A stretch of 64,000 bases of DNA from Christiangramia salexigens (GCF_001889005.1 NZ_CP018153.1:1088501-1152500), one strand, 5' to 3'; counted from the stretch's first letter, positions 41,942-50,714 are shown. Numbers and translations: made by a program. The notes: generated by a model not told the origin, from the letters alone.

Positions 41942-43390
41942 TTAATTGATTGGCAACCTTAGTTCTTCCTTATCGTTTAGATACTGCTTTAATGCCATAA
42001 GGGCGGCCAGTCTGGCCTCCTTTTCGGTTTCTTCCTTCAAGGCTTCGGGAGAATAATATTTTTTAACAAAATGCGTATCAAAATCTCCACTTTTAAAAGC
42101 ATCATGCTGAAAAACGAACTTACCAAAAGGCAGTGTAGTACTCACCCCTTCAACTATATAATCATCTATAGCTTTGATCATCATTTGTATAGCTTCTTCA
42201 CGGGTCTTTCCATATGTGATAAGCTTAGCAAGCATAGGATCATAATAGATAGGGACTTCCATGCCTTCTTCAAAACCGTTATCCAGACGAATCCCTTCTC
42301 CTTCAGGCATCCGGTATTTCTCCAGAGTTCCTGTACTTGGCATAAAGTCTTCCAAAGGATCTTCAGCATATACCCTAAGCTCTAGAGAATGTCCTTTAAT
42401 CTTCAGATCATTTTGATCAAAACTAATCTTCTCGCCTCTAGCTATGCGTATTTGCTGTTCTACAAGGTCCACACCGGTAATATATTCGGTAACCGGATGT
42501 TCAACCTGCAATCTCGTATTCATTTCCAGGAAGTAGAAATTACGATTTTCGTCAAAGAGGAATTCCACTGTCCCTGCACCAACATAATCACAGGCTCTGG
42601 CCACTTTGATCGCGGCTTCTCCCATCTCCTTTCTCAGCTGCTCATCCAACACTACAGATGGAGCCTCTTCCACTACTTTTTGATGTCTTCGCTGAATACT
42701 GCATTCCCTTTCAAATAAATGCAGAACATTAGAATGCGTATCTGCAAGCACCTGTATTTCGATATGTCTTGGAGAAGCTACATACTTCTCAATAAAGACA
42801 GATCCATCTCCAAAGGCAGATTCGGCTTCGCTGATAGCACGTTTCATCTGATCCTCGAGGTCCTTTTCTTTTTCTACTATACGCATTCCCTTACCGCCAC
42901 CTCCGGCAGAAGCTTTTATAAGAATAGGGTAACCTATTTCCTTTGCAATTTGCTTGGCTTCATTGGTATCGGTAATGGCTTCATCTATACCGGGAACCAT
43001 AGGGATATTATATTTCTTAACCGCATCCTTAGCGGCAAGCTTACTTCCCATAACCTTAATGGCTTTTGAACCAGGACCTATCCAGGTGATCCCGTTATTC
43101 TCCACAGTTTCGGCGAACGAAGCATTTTCACTTAAAAATCCGTAACCCGGGTGTATCCCGTCTACGTTTAATTCTTTGGCAACTTCTATGATCTTATCGG
43201 CACGCAGATAGGATTGATTAGATGGTGCTTCTCCAACGCATACGGCCTCATCGGCAAAACGTACATGTGGCGCATTTCTATCTGCTTTTGAGTAAACCGC
43301 AACGGTATTGATCCCCATCTTCTTAATGGTCTTCATGATCCTTAGTGCGATCTCTCCACGGTTTGCTACTAAAATTTTTTTCATTGTCAT
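41942..43390 (-). CDS. accC: Biotin carboxylase subunit
   Basis: 482 residues, ATP-grasp enzyme. KKILVANRGEIALRIMKTIK at the start, glycine-rich KASAGGGGKGMRIVEKE for ATP, ECSIQRRHQKVVEEAPS and FLEMNTRLQVEHPVTE in the catalytic core. It carboxylates biotin on the carrier protein encoded 56 bases upstream. The frame starts MTMKK; the second Met (43384) may be the true start. As part of a BCCP-BC-CT operon it probably serves propionyl-CoA carboxylase instead of fatty acid synthesis; the symbol reflects the family only. Confidence 0.92.
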   Translation of the reverse strand: MTMKKILVANRGEIALRIMKTIKKMGINTVAVYSKADRNAPHVRFADEAVCVGEAPSNQSYLRADKIIEVAKELNVDGIHPGYGFLSENASFAETVENNGITWIGPGSKAIKVMGSKLAAKDAVKKYNIPMVPGIDEAITDTNEAKQIAKEIGYPILIKASAGGGGKGMRIVEKEKDLEDQMKRAISEAESAFGDGSVFIEKYVASPRHIEIQVLADTHSNVLHLFERECSIQRRHQKVVEEAPSVVLDEQLRKEMGEAAIKVARACDYVGAGTVEFLFDENRNFYFLEMNTRLQVEHPVTEYITGVDLVEQQIRIARGEKISFDQNDLKIKGHSLELRVYAEDPLEDFMPSTGTLEKYRMPEGEGIRLDNGFEEGMEVPIYYDPMLAKLITYGKTREEAIQMMIKAIDDYIVEGVSTTLPFGKFVFQHDAFKSGDFDTHFVKKYYSPEALKEETEKEARLAALMALKQYLNDKEELRLPIN

Positions 43391-43446
43391 TTTAATTTAA
43401 ATGGATTCAGGTAGATTGAACATTCGGCGATATACTAAAGATTCAC

Positions 43447-43932
43447 CTAATCCATCTCTATAAGCAATTGATTCTTTTCTACGGCATCACCTTTATTTAC
43501 CTTAACAGATTTCACAACCCCATCTCTGGGTGCGGTTAAGGTATTCTCCATTTTCATGGCTTCCAATACCAGAAGATAATCTCCTTCTCTCACCTCATCC
43601 CCTTCATTAACGCTAACTTCCAGTATCAATCCAGGCATAGGTGCCTTGATATCGTTAATTTTCTTGGAGCTCCCCAGAGAGAGTCCCATATCATCTATCA
43701 ACTGGTCAAGCTCATTATTTATCTTAATCGAATAAATATTCGAGTTGATCTTGATCTGATAGTTTCTTGATAAAAAATCTGATTTAAATACCTCAGCTTT
43801 AAAAGACTGATTTCCCTGAAGGAGATGGTATTTCTTCTCTGAAGTTCTTTGAGTGTCGAGCGCCTCGATCTCTTCCTGAGTAAATTCAAAATCGAAAGAA
43901 TCGTTGACCTTTACCTTGTATTTTTTGTCCAT
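43447..43932 (-). CDS. Biotin carboxyl carrier protein
   Basis: 161 residues. The C-terminal biotinyl domain (about 90-161) has APMPGLILEVSVNEGDEV and EAMKMEN with the biotinylated Lys127. The N-terminal part resembles the biotin-transport domain of acyl-CoA carboxylases (KVKVNDSFDFEFTQEEIEAL). It carries carboxybiotin between the two enzymes encoded downstream. First gene of the operon; bases 43933-44113 upstream contain only a poor promoter candidate. Confidence 0.92.
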   Translation of the reverse strand: MDKKYKVKVNDSFDFEFTQEEIEALDTQRTSEKKYHLLQGNQSFKAEVFKSDFLSRNYQIKINSNIYSIKINNELDQLIDDMGLSLGSSKKINDIKAPMPGLILEVSVNEGDEVREGDYLLVLEAMKMENTLTAPRDGVVKSVKVNKGDAVEKNQLLIEMD

Positions 43933-44113
43933 AAATACTTGTTCTGTATAACTTTTTTCAGCGTTTGAACGTAAAGATAGAAAAATTAAAAAGTTTAGAG
44001 CATTGAAGAATTCTCAAAATATAGCCAAATCACTGAAAAATTAAGAAAAAAAGGAGTGAAATGGACAATTTTAGTATAAAATGACCTTCAGAAGCATTTT
44101 TAGAATTTGTCAT

Positions 44114-44151
44114 AAAAAAACCCGGAATGTTGTTTTGCAACATTCCGGGTT
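44114..44151 (-). terminator. Terminator of the sterol-desaturase/MBL-rhodanese operon
   Basis: Long perfect stem CCCGGAATGTTG / CAACATTCCGGG (44121-44132, 44138-44149) with a five-base loop. On the minus strand seven T residues follow, twenty bases after the stop at 44172. Confidence 0.92.
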
Positions 44152-44171
44152 CAATAGATTTGATAAAAGTC

Positions 44172-45509
44172 TTATTTAAAATCCTTGATCGCTTCGCTAA
44201 GATCATAGATCTTAATATCCTTAAATTTATTTTCAAGAATACTGCTACCCGCAGCAGATCTGTAACCTCCTGCACAATGCACAACAACAGGTTTATCTGA
44301 AGGGATCTCAGAAGCTCTGTCTCTAAGCTCATTTAATGGTATGGCAATCGCAGAGTCGAATATCTTTCCGTCTGCAACTTCCCCATCATTTCTAATGTCC
44401 ACTATGGTATAAGCTTCTTTATCATTCTTGAATTCACTTACATCAAGATCATCAGATTTTCTGGAAACTTTATCACTAAGAGTTATAACGGCCTTAACCT
44501 GTTTTTCATAACCTATCTTAGCCGTTCTCTCCAGCATTTCTTCAAGGTCATCCACAGAATTAAGTACCAGATAGAATTCTTCTTCAGGCTCTATAATAGC
44601 TCCCAGCCAGGTTTCGTATTTATCTTTCTCAGACCTCGCCATTATATTGATACTATTAGGAAGGTGACCTGCCTTATAAGCATCTCCATCTCGTGTATCT
44701 ACAACGGTAACACCATCTTCCACTTCATCTACACTAAGTCTAAGTTTATTAGCCCATTTTGTACGCTGTACATTCTCAGGTCCTGTCTTATTTATATCCA
44801 CATTAAAACCAAAGTAAGAAGGGATAAAAGGCTGGTCTTTCAAGATTTCCTCAACGAACTCCTCTTCTGTCTGATCCTGAAATGCCCAGTTAGACTGTCT
44901 TTCATTCCCAAGAGTACTGGAAGAAGCATCGCTCATATTCTTACCACAAAGCGATCCTGCACCATGTGCTGGATAAACCAATGCATCATCTGGAAGGTCT
45001 GTGAACTTGTTTTTTATTGTGTGGTACATGTCTTTAGCCAACTCCATACGCTTAGCCTTCATATTACCGGCTTTTTCACGTAAGTCTGGTCTACCAACAT
45101 TCCCTATGAACAATGTATCACCCGTAAATAATGCGGTCTTACCTTCTTCTTCAGCAACAATAGTGATACTATCCGGTGAGTGACCAGGTGTATTAATGGC
45201 CTTAAAAGTCACATTTCCCATTTTAAAAGAATCTCCATCATCAAAGCTCTTATGCGGATAATCTGCACCCAGCTTTTCACTTGCATAGATCGTAGCTCCG
45301 GTTTCTTCATGGATCTGCATGTGGCTACTCACAAAATCGGCATGTGGATGGCTTTCAAAAACCGCCACTATTTTAGCATTTTGTTCTTCAGCATATCTAT
45401 AGTATTCCATCGGATTTCTAGATGGATCAACCAATGCCATTTGTCCATTACTTACGATAGCGTAAGAATAATGAGCTAAAGGGTCATCTTTAAATTGTTT
45501 TATAGTCAT
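44172..45509 (-). CDS. MBL-fold persulfide dioxygenase-like protein fused to two rhodanese domains
   Basis: 445 residues. Residues 1-240 are a metallo-beta-lactamase domain of the ETHE1/persulfide dioxygenase type: FESHPHADFVSSH (His54, His56, Asp58), NTPGHSPDS, FTGDTLFIGNVGRPD and VYPAHGAGSLCG. Two rhodanese domains follow (about 255-350 and 355-445). Only the second has an active-site Cys (Cys412 in VVVHCAGGYRSA); the first lacks it. The protein should oxidise glutathione- or low-molecular-weight persulfide to sulfite and move sulfane sulfur. Cytosolic; encoded 23 bases after the sterol-desaturase-like gene. Confidence 0.92.
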   Translation of the reverse strand: MTIKQFKDDPLAHYSYAIVSNGQMALVDPSRNPMEYYRYAEEQNAKIVAVFESHPHADFVSSHMQIHEETGATIYASEKLGADYPHKSFDDGDSFKMGNVTFKAINTPGHSPDSITIVAEEEGKTALFTGDTLFIGNVGRPDLREKAGNMKAKRMELAKDMYHTIKNKFTDLPDDALVYPAHGAGSLCGKNMSDASSSTLGNERQSNWAFQDQTEEEFVEEILKDQPFIPSYFGFNVDINKTGPENVQRTKWANKLRLSVDEVEDGVTVVDTRDGDAYKAGHLPNSINIMARSEKDKYETWLGAIIEPEEEFYLVLNSVDDLEEMLERTAKIGYEKQVKAVITLSDKVSRKSDDLDVSEFKNDKEAYTIVDIRNDGEVADGKIFDSAIAIPLNELRDRASEIPSDKPVVVHCAGGYRSAAGSSILENKFKDIKIYDLSEAIKDFK

Positions 45510-45532
45510 TTTATTGATTTTTGGTTCTTAAT

Positions 45533-46414
45533 CTATTTTATTCTCTTTCTAAACGGAAACATCATTTGGTTTCCAAAATCTTCAGGAAAATTTTCATCTC
45601 CGCTAAAGCCTAATTCTATTCTTTTACCATTTTCAGGAACATAGGCAGTCCCGAAAATATAATCCCATAGGCTGAGGCTAAGCCCGTAATTCATGCCATA
45701 TGGCCTGTCTTTAGGCAATTTCTTGGAATGATGCCAAATGTGCATTTTGGGATTATTGAAAATATATCCCAAAGGACCGTAGCTCCATCCCAGATTGGCG
45801 TGATTCAGATGTCCAACGAGAACGGTAAACATATGTACCACGAAAAATTCTTTAATCCCAAAGCCTATCATGGCGAGCGGAATATACTGCAGACTCTTAT
45901 ATATTATGGTCTCCATAAAATGAAACCTGAACTGCGCTGCATATCCCATTTCCTTCACACTGTGATGTATCTTATGGAATTCCCACAGCCATGGTCTCCT
46001 GTGCAATTGTCTATGAACATTCCATTGGATAAAATCTGCTACTATGAACATGATGAGTAACTGAGTCCAAGCAGGAAAAGTATCTATTCTCACAGCCACA
46101 AGATTCTCGATCCCAAAGAGCATCAGAAAATCATTGAACAGTTCTACACCAACATTACTAAGAGCATTATAACCAATGAGGGAAAAAAGAAAGAAATTAA
46201 ATATGATATAAAAAGTGTCCAGCCAAAAGCCTTTACGAATTATATCCTGTTCTTTTCTCCAGGGTATAAAAACTTCTAATAACCAGACAAGCAAAGACAA
46301 ACCTATCAACCAGTAAAAATAACTGGTCCAGCCCGGGTTAATTATTTCGTTAATCAGATAATTAAAATATCCATCAAACGAACTAATTACAATATCTAAA
46401 TACTTCTGCAGCAA
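45533..46414 (-). CDS. Sterol desaturase/fatty acid hydroxylase superfamily protein
   Basis: 293 residues, four to five membrane helices and the di-iron histidine boxes of the superfamily: HRQLHRRPWLWEFHKIHHS, HLNHANLGW and NPKMHIWHHSKKLP. Members hydroxylate or desaturate lipids with O2. It is the first gene of an operon with the MBL-rhodanese protein and sits under the shared palindrome at 46463-46478, so a lipid-modifying enzyme would be induced together with sulfur oxidation genes. The real substrate is unknown. Confidence 0.88.
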   Translation of the reverse strand: MLQKYLDIVISSFDGYFNYLINEIINPGWTSYFYWLIGLSLLVWLLEVFIPWRKEQDIIRKGFWLDTFYIIFNFFLFSLIGYNALSNVGVELFNDFLMLFGIENLVAVRIDTFPAWTQLLIMFIVADFIQWNVHRQLHRRPWLWEFHKIHHSVKEMGYAAQFRFHFMETIIYKSLQYIPLAMIGFGIKEFFVVHMFTVLVGHLNHANLGWSYGPLGYIFNNPKMHIWHHSKKLPKDRPYGMNYGLSLSLWDYIFGTAYVPENGKRIELGFSGDENFPEDFGNQMMFPFRKRIK

Positions 46415-46433
46415 TCTTTCAATTTTACAAGTA

Positions 46434-46478
46434 CAAAAATAAAAATATAGCTGACTTGTGGCAGTAACTTTTGTTACA
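46434..46478 (-). promoter_or_regulatory. Crp/Fnr-type operator and promoter of the sterol desaturase-MBL operon
   Basis: Near-perfect palindrome on the minus strand, TGTAAC-AAAA-GTTACT (46463-46478). The -7 box TATTTTTG at 46434-46441 fits TAnnTTTG. Centre-to-box-end distance is 36.5 bases, identical to the other copies. The leader is about 15 nt. Confidence 0.75.
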
Positions 46479-46501
46479 GAAGTTTAAGTCAGGTCTTTAG
46501 C

Positions 46502-46915
46502 TTAAGACACCTCTTTTAATTGCAGGTAGTCCTTACGTCCAAAGGTGATAAAATATAGCATAAAACCAAACAGGAACATCATAAGCGTACCCAGAAAAAG
46601 GCTATTAATTTCGGACATAAGGTTTAAGGCTAGATATATAAAGCTAACCACCAAAGCCACGGGTAGAAGATATTTTGAAAAAACAAATCCAGAGACCTCT
46701 ATTCGCTTAACCTCATCTCCTGTAATCCTGAAAGTAAGGATCCGGCTTCCACACCAGTCTATTTTCGCCTGAATTCTATGCTCCCCTTCAGGGATATCAA
46801 ATTCCAATAATTCATTATCGCTTATAAGGGATAGGGTTTCCCCGTTTAAGACTATCTCTATATCCCTTAATTTATTAGCCCACTCGGTATTTCTTTTAAT
46901 CAGCAGCTTTGGCAT
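46502..46915 (-). CDS. Small membrane protein of unknown function
   Basis: 137 residues. The N-terminal half is a small beta-domain (EIVLNGETLSLISDNELLEF, DIPEGEHRIQAKIDWCGS) that resembles PEGA-like folds. Two membrane helices follow (about 78-98 and 105-125), separated by MSEINSL. I do not recognise the family. It lies just upstream of the sterol-desaturase operon on the same strand, and divergent from the 47037 gene; the intergenic palindrome at 46980 is oriented for the other gene. Function unknown. Confidence 0.7.
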   Translation of the reverse strand: MPKLLIKRNTEWANKLRDIEIVLNGETLSLISDNELLEFDIPEGEHRIQAKIDWCGSRILTFRITGDEVKRIEVSGFVFSKYLLPVALVVSFIYLALNLMSEINSLFLGTLMMFLFGFMLYFITFGRKDYLQLKEVS

Positions 46916-46979
46916 TTTCGATTTCTAATTCCGTGTTAGGAATCGCAATATCCTAAAATTATTGAAATCTAATTACGCC

Positions 46980-47024
46980 TGTAACTTTTGTTACAAATCC
47001 CCTGTTTAAAAAAGCTTAGTTTTC
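46980..47024 (+). promoter_or_regulatory. Crp/Fnr-type operator and promoter of the DoxX-DsrE operon
   Basis: Perfect palindrome TGTAAC-TTTT-GTTACA at 46980-46995; a -7-like box TAGTTTTC at 47017-47024 (one mismatch) is again exactly 36.5 bases from its centre to its last base. This puts the transcription start near 47029. Confidence 0.68.
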
Positions 47025-47036
47025 GGCATGCAAAAA

Positions 47037-47378
47037 ATGAAGATCACTGCTTTACTTTTAGCTATAATTGTATTGATGAAGGGTTTCGCGCTAAATGCGA
47101 ATACACCGGTCATTAATGATTTTGTGAAGCTTCGGGTTGTGAATCCTTATTGCATTAAAAAGAGCTCGGCTAAAGCCGAAAAATTCCTTAAATCTGACTC
47201 TGAAAGAAGCGATACATATTTTTACGCTGCAGTCTGCACTAATCTTTATTTTTCACCAGATATTATAAGTGAGAAGATCATACCTGTGGAGGCATGGATA
47301 AAATATAATTATTTCTACTCCATCAAGACCGATCCCAGACAACCACCGGTTCCACCACCTCCTAAATACTCGTTTTAA
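47037..47378 (+). CDS. Small secreted hypothetical protein
   Basis: 113 residues from ATG 47037 (MKITALLLAIIVLMKGFAL), which I prefer to the ATG at 47028 because the predicted transcript starts near 47029. A signal peptide ends near NAN. The mature part is basic, has two cysteines (YCIKK, AAVCTNLYF) and a proline-rich tail (RQPPVPPPPKYSF). No known domain. It leads an operon with DoxX and DsrE-type genes under the sulfur-linked palindrome, so an exported role in sulfur handling is possible but unproven. Confidence 0.6.
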   Translation: MKITALLLAIIVLMKGFALNANTPVINDFVKLRVVNPYCIKKSSAKAEKFLKSDSERSDTYFYAAVCTNLYFSPDIISEKIIPVEAWIKYNYFYSIKTDPRQPPVPPPPKYSF

Positions 47379-47428
47379 TAGGTTTCAAACTATTTGAAAA
47401 ATTAAATTGTTAAGTATTTAAATATTCT

Positions 47429-47836
47429 ATGAAAACATATTTAAGGACCAATTACAGGTCTGTCATCATGCTGCGCATTATGCTTAGCGGGATATTTCTT
47501 GTAGCCAGTTTTAATCATCTGGTAAATGCTGAGAAAACCGCAAAGAGGATACAGCAGGCGAACTTTAAAGGTATAGCCTACTTTTTTGGAGAACCGAAGT
47601 TTTTAGTGATCCTATCCGGAGCAGTAATGTTACTGGCAGGAGCCAGCTTTTTGATTGGTTACAGGACAAAATGGGCCGCCATGATTTTAACCGCAGTATT
47701 AATACCAATAACTCTGACCATTCAGGTTGGACAAATCACAACTCTAGGCCCATTATTCAAAAACATAGCGATCCTTGGTGGATTGTTATTCTTTATTATT
47801 AACGATTTTAAAAATCATAAAAACGAAATACAATGA
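47429..47836 (+). CDS. DoxX-family membrane protein
   Basis: 135 residues with four membrane helices and the DoxX-type start RIMLSGIFLVASFNHLVNAE. The family was named for the thiosulfate:quinone oxidoreductase small subunit but many members have other or unknown roles. It overlaps the DsrE-like gene by four bases (ATGA), so both products probably act together, and both fall downstream of the sulfur-type operator at 46980. A quinone-linked sulfur oxidation step is a fair but unproved inference. Confidence 0.82.
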   Translation: MKTYLRTNYRSVIMLRIMLSGIFLVASFNHLVNAEKTAKRIQQANFKGIAYFFGEPKFLVILSGAVMLLAGASFLIGYRTKWAAMILTAVLIPITLTIQVGQITTLGPLFKNIAILGGLLFFIINDFKNHKNEIQ

Positions 47837-48252
47837 GAACTATATTATTAAGCAGCTTTATCTTAATGCTAAGCTTATTTAGCAGTACGGTGAAAGCTCA
47901 AGAAAATGCACAGGATAAAGAAAACCATGTTGTGCTCACCCGGAAAATACCTCAATTGAAGCCTATTATTTTAAGCGCTAAAGAACTAGCGAAGGAAGAT
48001 GGAGACAAATTTGGAGATTTCCAGGTCGTGATCTGTGGTAAAACAGTACAAAACCTGACGGATGAAGAAAAAATATCTTCCTTCATAGAAATGGCAAAGG
48101 CCAATAAGGTAAGTTTAGTAGCCTGTGGATTTTCTATAGAAAAATTCAAAGTAGACTCCAGTAAGATCCCGAAAGACATTAAAATCGTAAAGAATGGGAT
48201 CTTACACAATTTGAGATTACAAAAACAAGGCTATAAAAGTATAGAGCTTTAA
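47833..48252 (+). CDS. Secreted DsrE-like protein
   Basis: 139 residues with signal peptide (FILMLSLFSSTVKAQ) and a DsrE/DsrF-like domain: FQVVICGKTVQNLTDEEKIS, AKANKVSLVACGFSIEKFKV. Two cysteines (VVICG, VACGF) are at the places where DsrE-type proteins carry sulfur as persulfide. It would act in the periplasm, unusual for the mostly cytosolic sulfurtransferase family but known in flavobacteria. Coupled to the DoxX gene and followed by a terminator. Confidence 0.78.
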   Translation: MRTILLSSFILMLSLFSSTVKAQENAQDKENHVVLTRKIPQLKPIILSAKELAKEDGDKFGDFQVVICGKTVQNLTDEEKISSFIEMAKANKVSLVACGFSIEKFKVDSSKIPKDIKIVKNGILHNLRLQKQGYKSIEL

Positions 48253-48270
48253 ACCGGCTTAACACCCCTT

Positions 48271-48307
48271 AAAAGGCTTCAAATATTTGTATTTGAAGTC
48301 TTTTTTT
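48271..48307 (+). terminator. Terminator of the DoxX-DsrE operon
   Basis: CTTCAAATA / TATTTGAAG arms (48277-48285, 48290-48298) with outer G-T and G-C pairs and seven T residues. Confidence 0.8.
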
Positions 48308-48336
48308 ATGCGCTTTTAATCCCTGGAAAAATACGG

Positions 48337-48344
48337 TAACTTTG
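48337..48344 (+). promoter_or_regulatory. -7 box of the M1 peptidase gene
   Basis: TAACTTTG matches TAnnTTTG, 30 nt before the ATG at 48375. Confidence 0.5.
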
Positions 48345-48374
48345 AAATTCAATTTTTGAAATCACATTCTGAAT

Positions 48375-49940
48375 ATGAGATCGCTACTTAAACTTATTTT
48401 TGTTCTAATTTTTTCAACCGGGCTTAGTGCTCAAAATCCTTCTGTAGATATAGAAAAATATAGTTTTGGAATTGAGCTTTCAGATAATGATGATATTATT
48501 AGCGGAACTACAGATATCCATTATAAATTAAGATCTGCTACAGATTCTATTGTTCTGGATCTCGTCATGATGGATGAAGCGGGCAAGGGAATGAAGGTAG
48601 ATAGTATTCTTAGCGGTGGTAAAATTCTTAAATTTAAACAGTATAATGAGAAGCTGGCGATCGTTAATCCCCAAGATACTTCCGCTTTAAAGATATATTA
48701 TCACGGTGTTCCCAAGGATGGCCTTATTATAAGTAAAAACAAATACGGAGACCGTACATTCTTTGGGGATAACTGGCCTAACCGCGCCCATAACTGGCTA
48801 CCGGTTATAGATCATCCTTCAGACAAGGCTTTCGTGGATTTTAAAGTGACTGTACCTTCCCACTATCAGGTTGTGGCTAACGGAAGACTCAAGGAATTGA
48901 GTAATCTGGAGTCAGGAGAAGTTTATTATCATTATTCCAGTGAGGTAGCCCTGCCCACTAAGGTGATGGTTATTGGGGTTGCTGAATTTGCTGTACAGCA
49001 TTTAGAAGAAATACAGGATATTCCTGTTTCCAGCTGGGTATATCGGGAAAATAAAGAAGCAGGCTTTTACGATTATGCACAGGCGAAAAAAGTACTGGAA
49101 TATTTCATTGAAAAGATCGGGCCTTACCCCTATTCCAAACTGGCCAATGTACAATCTACAACGCGTTTTGGCGGAATGGAGAATGCGAGTAATATCTTCT
49201 ATTTCGAAAATTCGGTTACGGGAAAGAGAGAATCAGAATTTCTGATCGCGCACGAGATCGCCCACCAGTGGTTTGGTGATTCAGCTTCAGAAACCGACTG
49301 GTCACATCTCTGGCTTAGTGAGGGATTCGCAACCTATCTTACAGATCTTTATGCTGAAGACACTTACGGAAAAGCGAAACTCGATGAGAAATTAAAGGAT
49401 GAGAGAGATCAGGTAATAGCCTTCAGTAAAAAATCAAATACGCCGGTAGTAGACAGCAGCAGGACCAATTATATTGAGCTTTTGAATGCCAATTCTTATG
49501 AAAAAGGAGCCTGGACACTACATATGTTAAGAAGAAAAATTGGGGATGAGAATTTTTGGAGTTCGATAAGACAATATTATCAAAAATATAAACTGAGCAA
49601 TGCCAGTACCGAAGATCTTAAAAACGTATTTGAAGAGGTTAGCGGACAAGACCTTGATGCGTTCTTTAGGCAATGGGTCTTACAATATGGACATCCTGTA
49701 ATAAAAAGCGACTGGAGTTATAAAAGGAAAACGATCCAGCTGACTATTGAACAGCTACAGGAAAACAACTTTAATTTTCCGCTGCAGATCAAGTTTCATT
49801 ATAAGGATGGTACTTCTGAGATCAAGGATCTTGAAATTTCAGAAAAAGCAGAAAACTTTGAGTTCAGATCGGATAAAAAGCCGGTCAAGATCGAACTTGA
49901 TCCTGAAACCAATCTTTTGTTCGAAGAAGCAGGCGCTTAA
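48375..49940 (+). CDS. M1-family metallo-aminopeptidase
   Basis: 521 residues with a signal peptide (LLKLIFVLIFSTGLSAQ). The substrate motif GGMENASNIFYFE and zinc motif HEIAHQWFGD followed 18 residues later by Glu (LSEGFATY) are complete. The protein is shorter than many M1 enzymes and ends soon after the catalytic and small beta domain, as in secreted Bacteroidota forms. It removes N-terminal residues from peptides in the periplasm. Monocistronic; the stop lies three bases from the convergent flavoprotein gene. Confidence 0.92.
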   Translation: MRSLLKLIFVLIFSTGLSAQNPSVDIEKYSFGIELSDNDDIISGTTDIHYKLRSATDSIVLDLVMMDEAGKGMKVDSILSGGKILKFKQYNEKLAIVNPQDTSALKIYYHGVPKDGLIISKNKYGDRTFFGDNWPNRAHNWLPVIDHPSDKAFVDFKVTVPSHYQVVANGRLKELSNLESGEVYYHYSSEVALPTKVMVIGVAEFAVQHLEEIQDIPVSSWVYRENKEAGFYDYAQAKKVLEYFIEKIGPYPYSKLANVQSTTRFGGMENASNIFYFENSVTGKRESEFLIAHEIAHQWFGDSASETDWSHLWLSEGFATYLTDLYAEDTYGKAKLDEKLKDERDQVIAFSKKSNTPVVDSSRTNYIELLNANSYEKGAWTLHMLRRKIGDENFWSSIRQYYQKYKLSNASTEDLKNVFEEVSGQDLDAFFRQWVLQYGHPVIKSDWSYKRKTIQLTIEQLQENNFNFPLQIKFHYKDGTSEIKDLEISEKAENFEFRSDKKPVKIELDPETNLLFEEAGA

Positions 49941-49943
49941 GTT

Positions 49944-50633
49944 TTACTCATAAAAATCGCTGATCTCAGAAAGCTTTTTCCGCTTAAGGTCGGGCACAAA
50001 AGCTTCTTCTGAAGCATAACCTACAGGAAGGAGTAAATATGCCCTTTCATTCTTTGGCCTGTCGAGAAGGTCTGAAAGAAAGTTCATGGGACTTGGCGTA
50101 TGAGTGAGGGTAGCCAATCCGGCATTATGGATTGCAGAGATGAGCATCCCACAGGCGATACCTACAGATTCGTTCACGTAATAATTGTTATGTTTCTCGT
50201 TATTCTCATCGAGTTCGTAGGCCTCCTTAAAAACGATAATGAGCCATGGGGCGATCTCTAAAAACTCCTTATTATCGTCGGTTCCAAGAGGCGCCAGATC
50301 CTTAAGCCAGCGTTCACTCATTCGGGAATTATAATTTTCCTGCTCTTCTTTTTCTGCGGCCTGTCTTATTCTGGATTTCATTTCGGCATTAGATACCGCA
50401 CAGAATTTCCAGGGCTGTTTATGAGCGCCGGAAGGTGCTGTGCCGCCAGCCCTTATTATATTTTCTATGATTTCCCTGGAGACTTCCCTGTCTGAAAAAT
50501 GCCTTACTGAACGCCTTGTATCCAGCCACTCGTAGAAAGAACGGCAACGCTCTGCTGATTCATCCCCTGAAATTACTTCTGAATTATACTCTATATGGCG
50601 ATAGCCATTAATGATCTTTTCCTTTGAAGACAT
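49944..50633 (-). CDS. Iodotyrosine deiodinase-like nitroreductase-family flavoprotein
   Basis: 229 residues of the FMN nitroreductase family. TRRSVRHFSDREVSREIIEN and GGTAPSGAHKQPWKF match IYD. Glu97, Tyr101 and Lys122 keep the spacing of the halotyrosine-binding Glu157/Tyr161/Lys182 of human deiodinase, and the end (LLLPVGYASEEAFVPDLKRK) is strikingly similar. It would reductively dehalogenate iodo-, bromo- or chlorotyrosine, plausible in a marine bacterium. General nitroreductase activity is the alternative. Cytosolic; no operon partner. Confidence 0.82.
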   Translation of the reverse strand: MSSKEKIINGYRHIEYNSEVISGDESAERCRSFYEWLDTRRSVRHFSDREVSREIIENIIRAGGTAPSGAHKQPWKFCAVSNAEMKSRIRQAAEKEEQENYNSRMSERWLKDLAPLGTDDNKEFLEIAPWLIIVFKEAYELDENNEKHNNYYVNESVGIACGMLISAIHNAGLATLTHTPSPMNFLSDLLDRPKNERAYLLLPVGYASEEAFVPDLKRKKLSEISDFYE

Positions 50634-50714
50634 ACATGTATTTTAAGCCTGAGATAAATTTAAGAAAAGATATGAAAGACCACCTACGGGGGTTTGATCT
50701 TCTAAAAAACTAAA

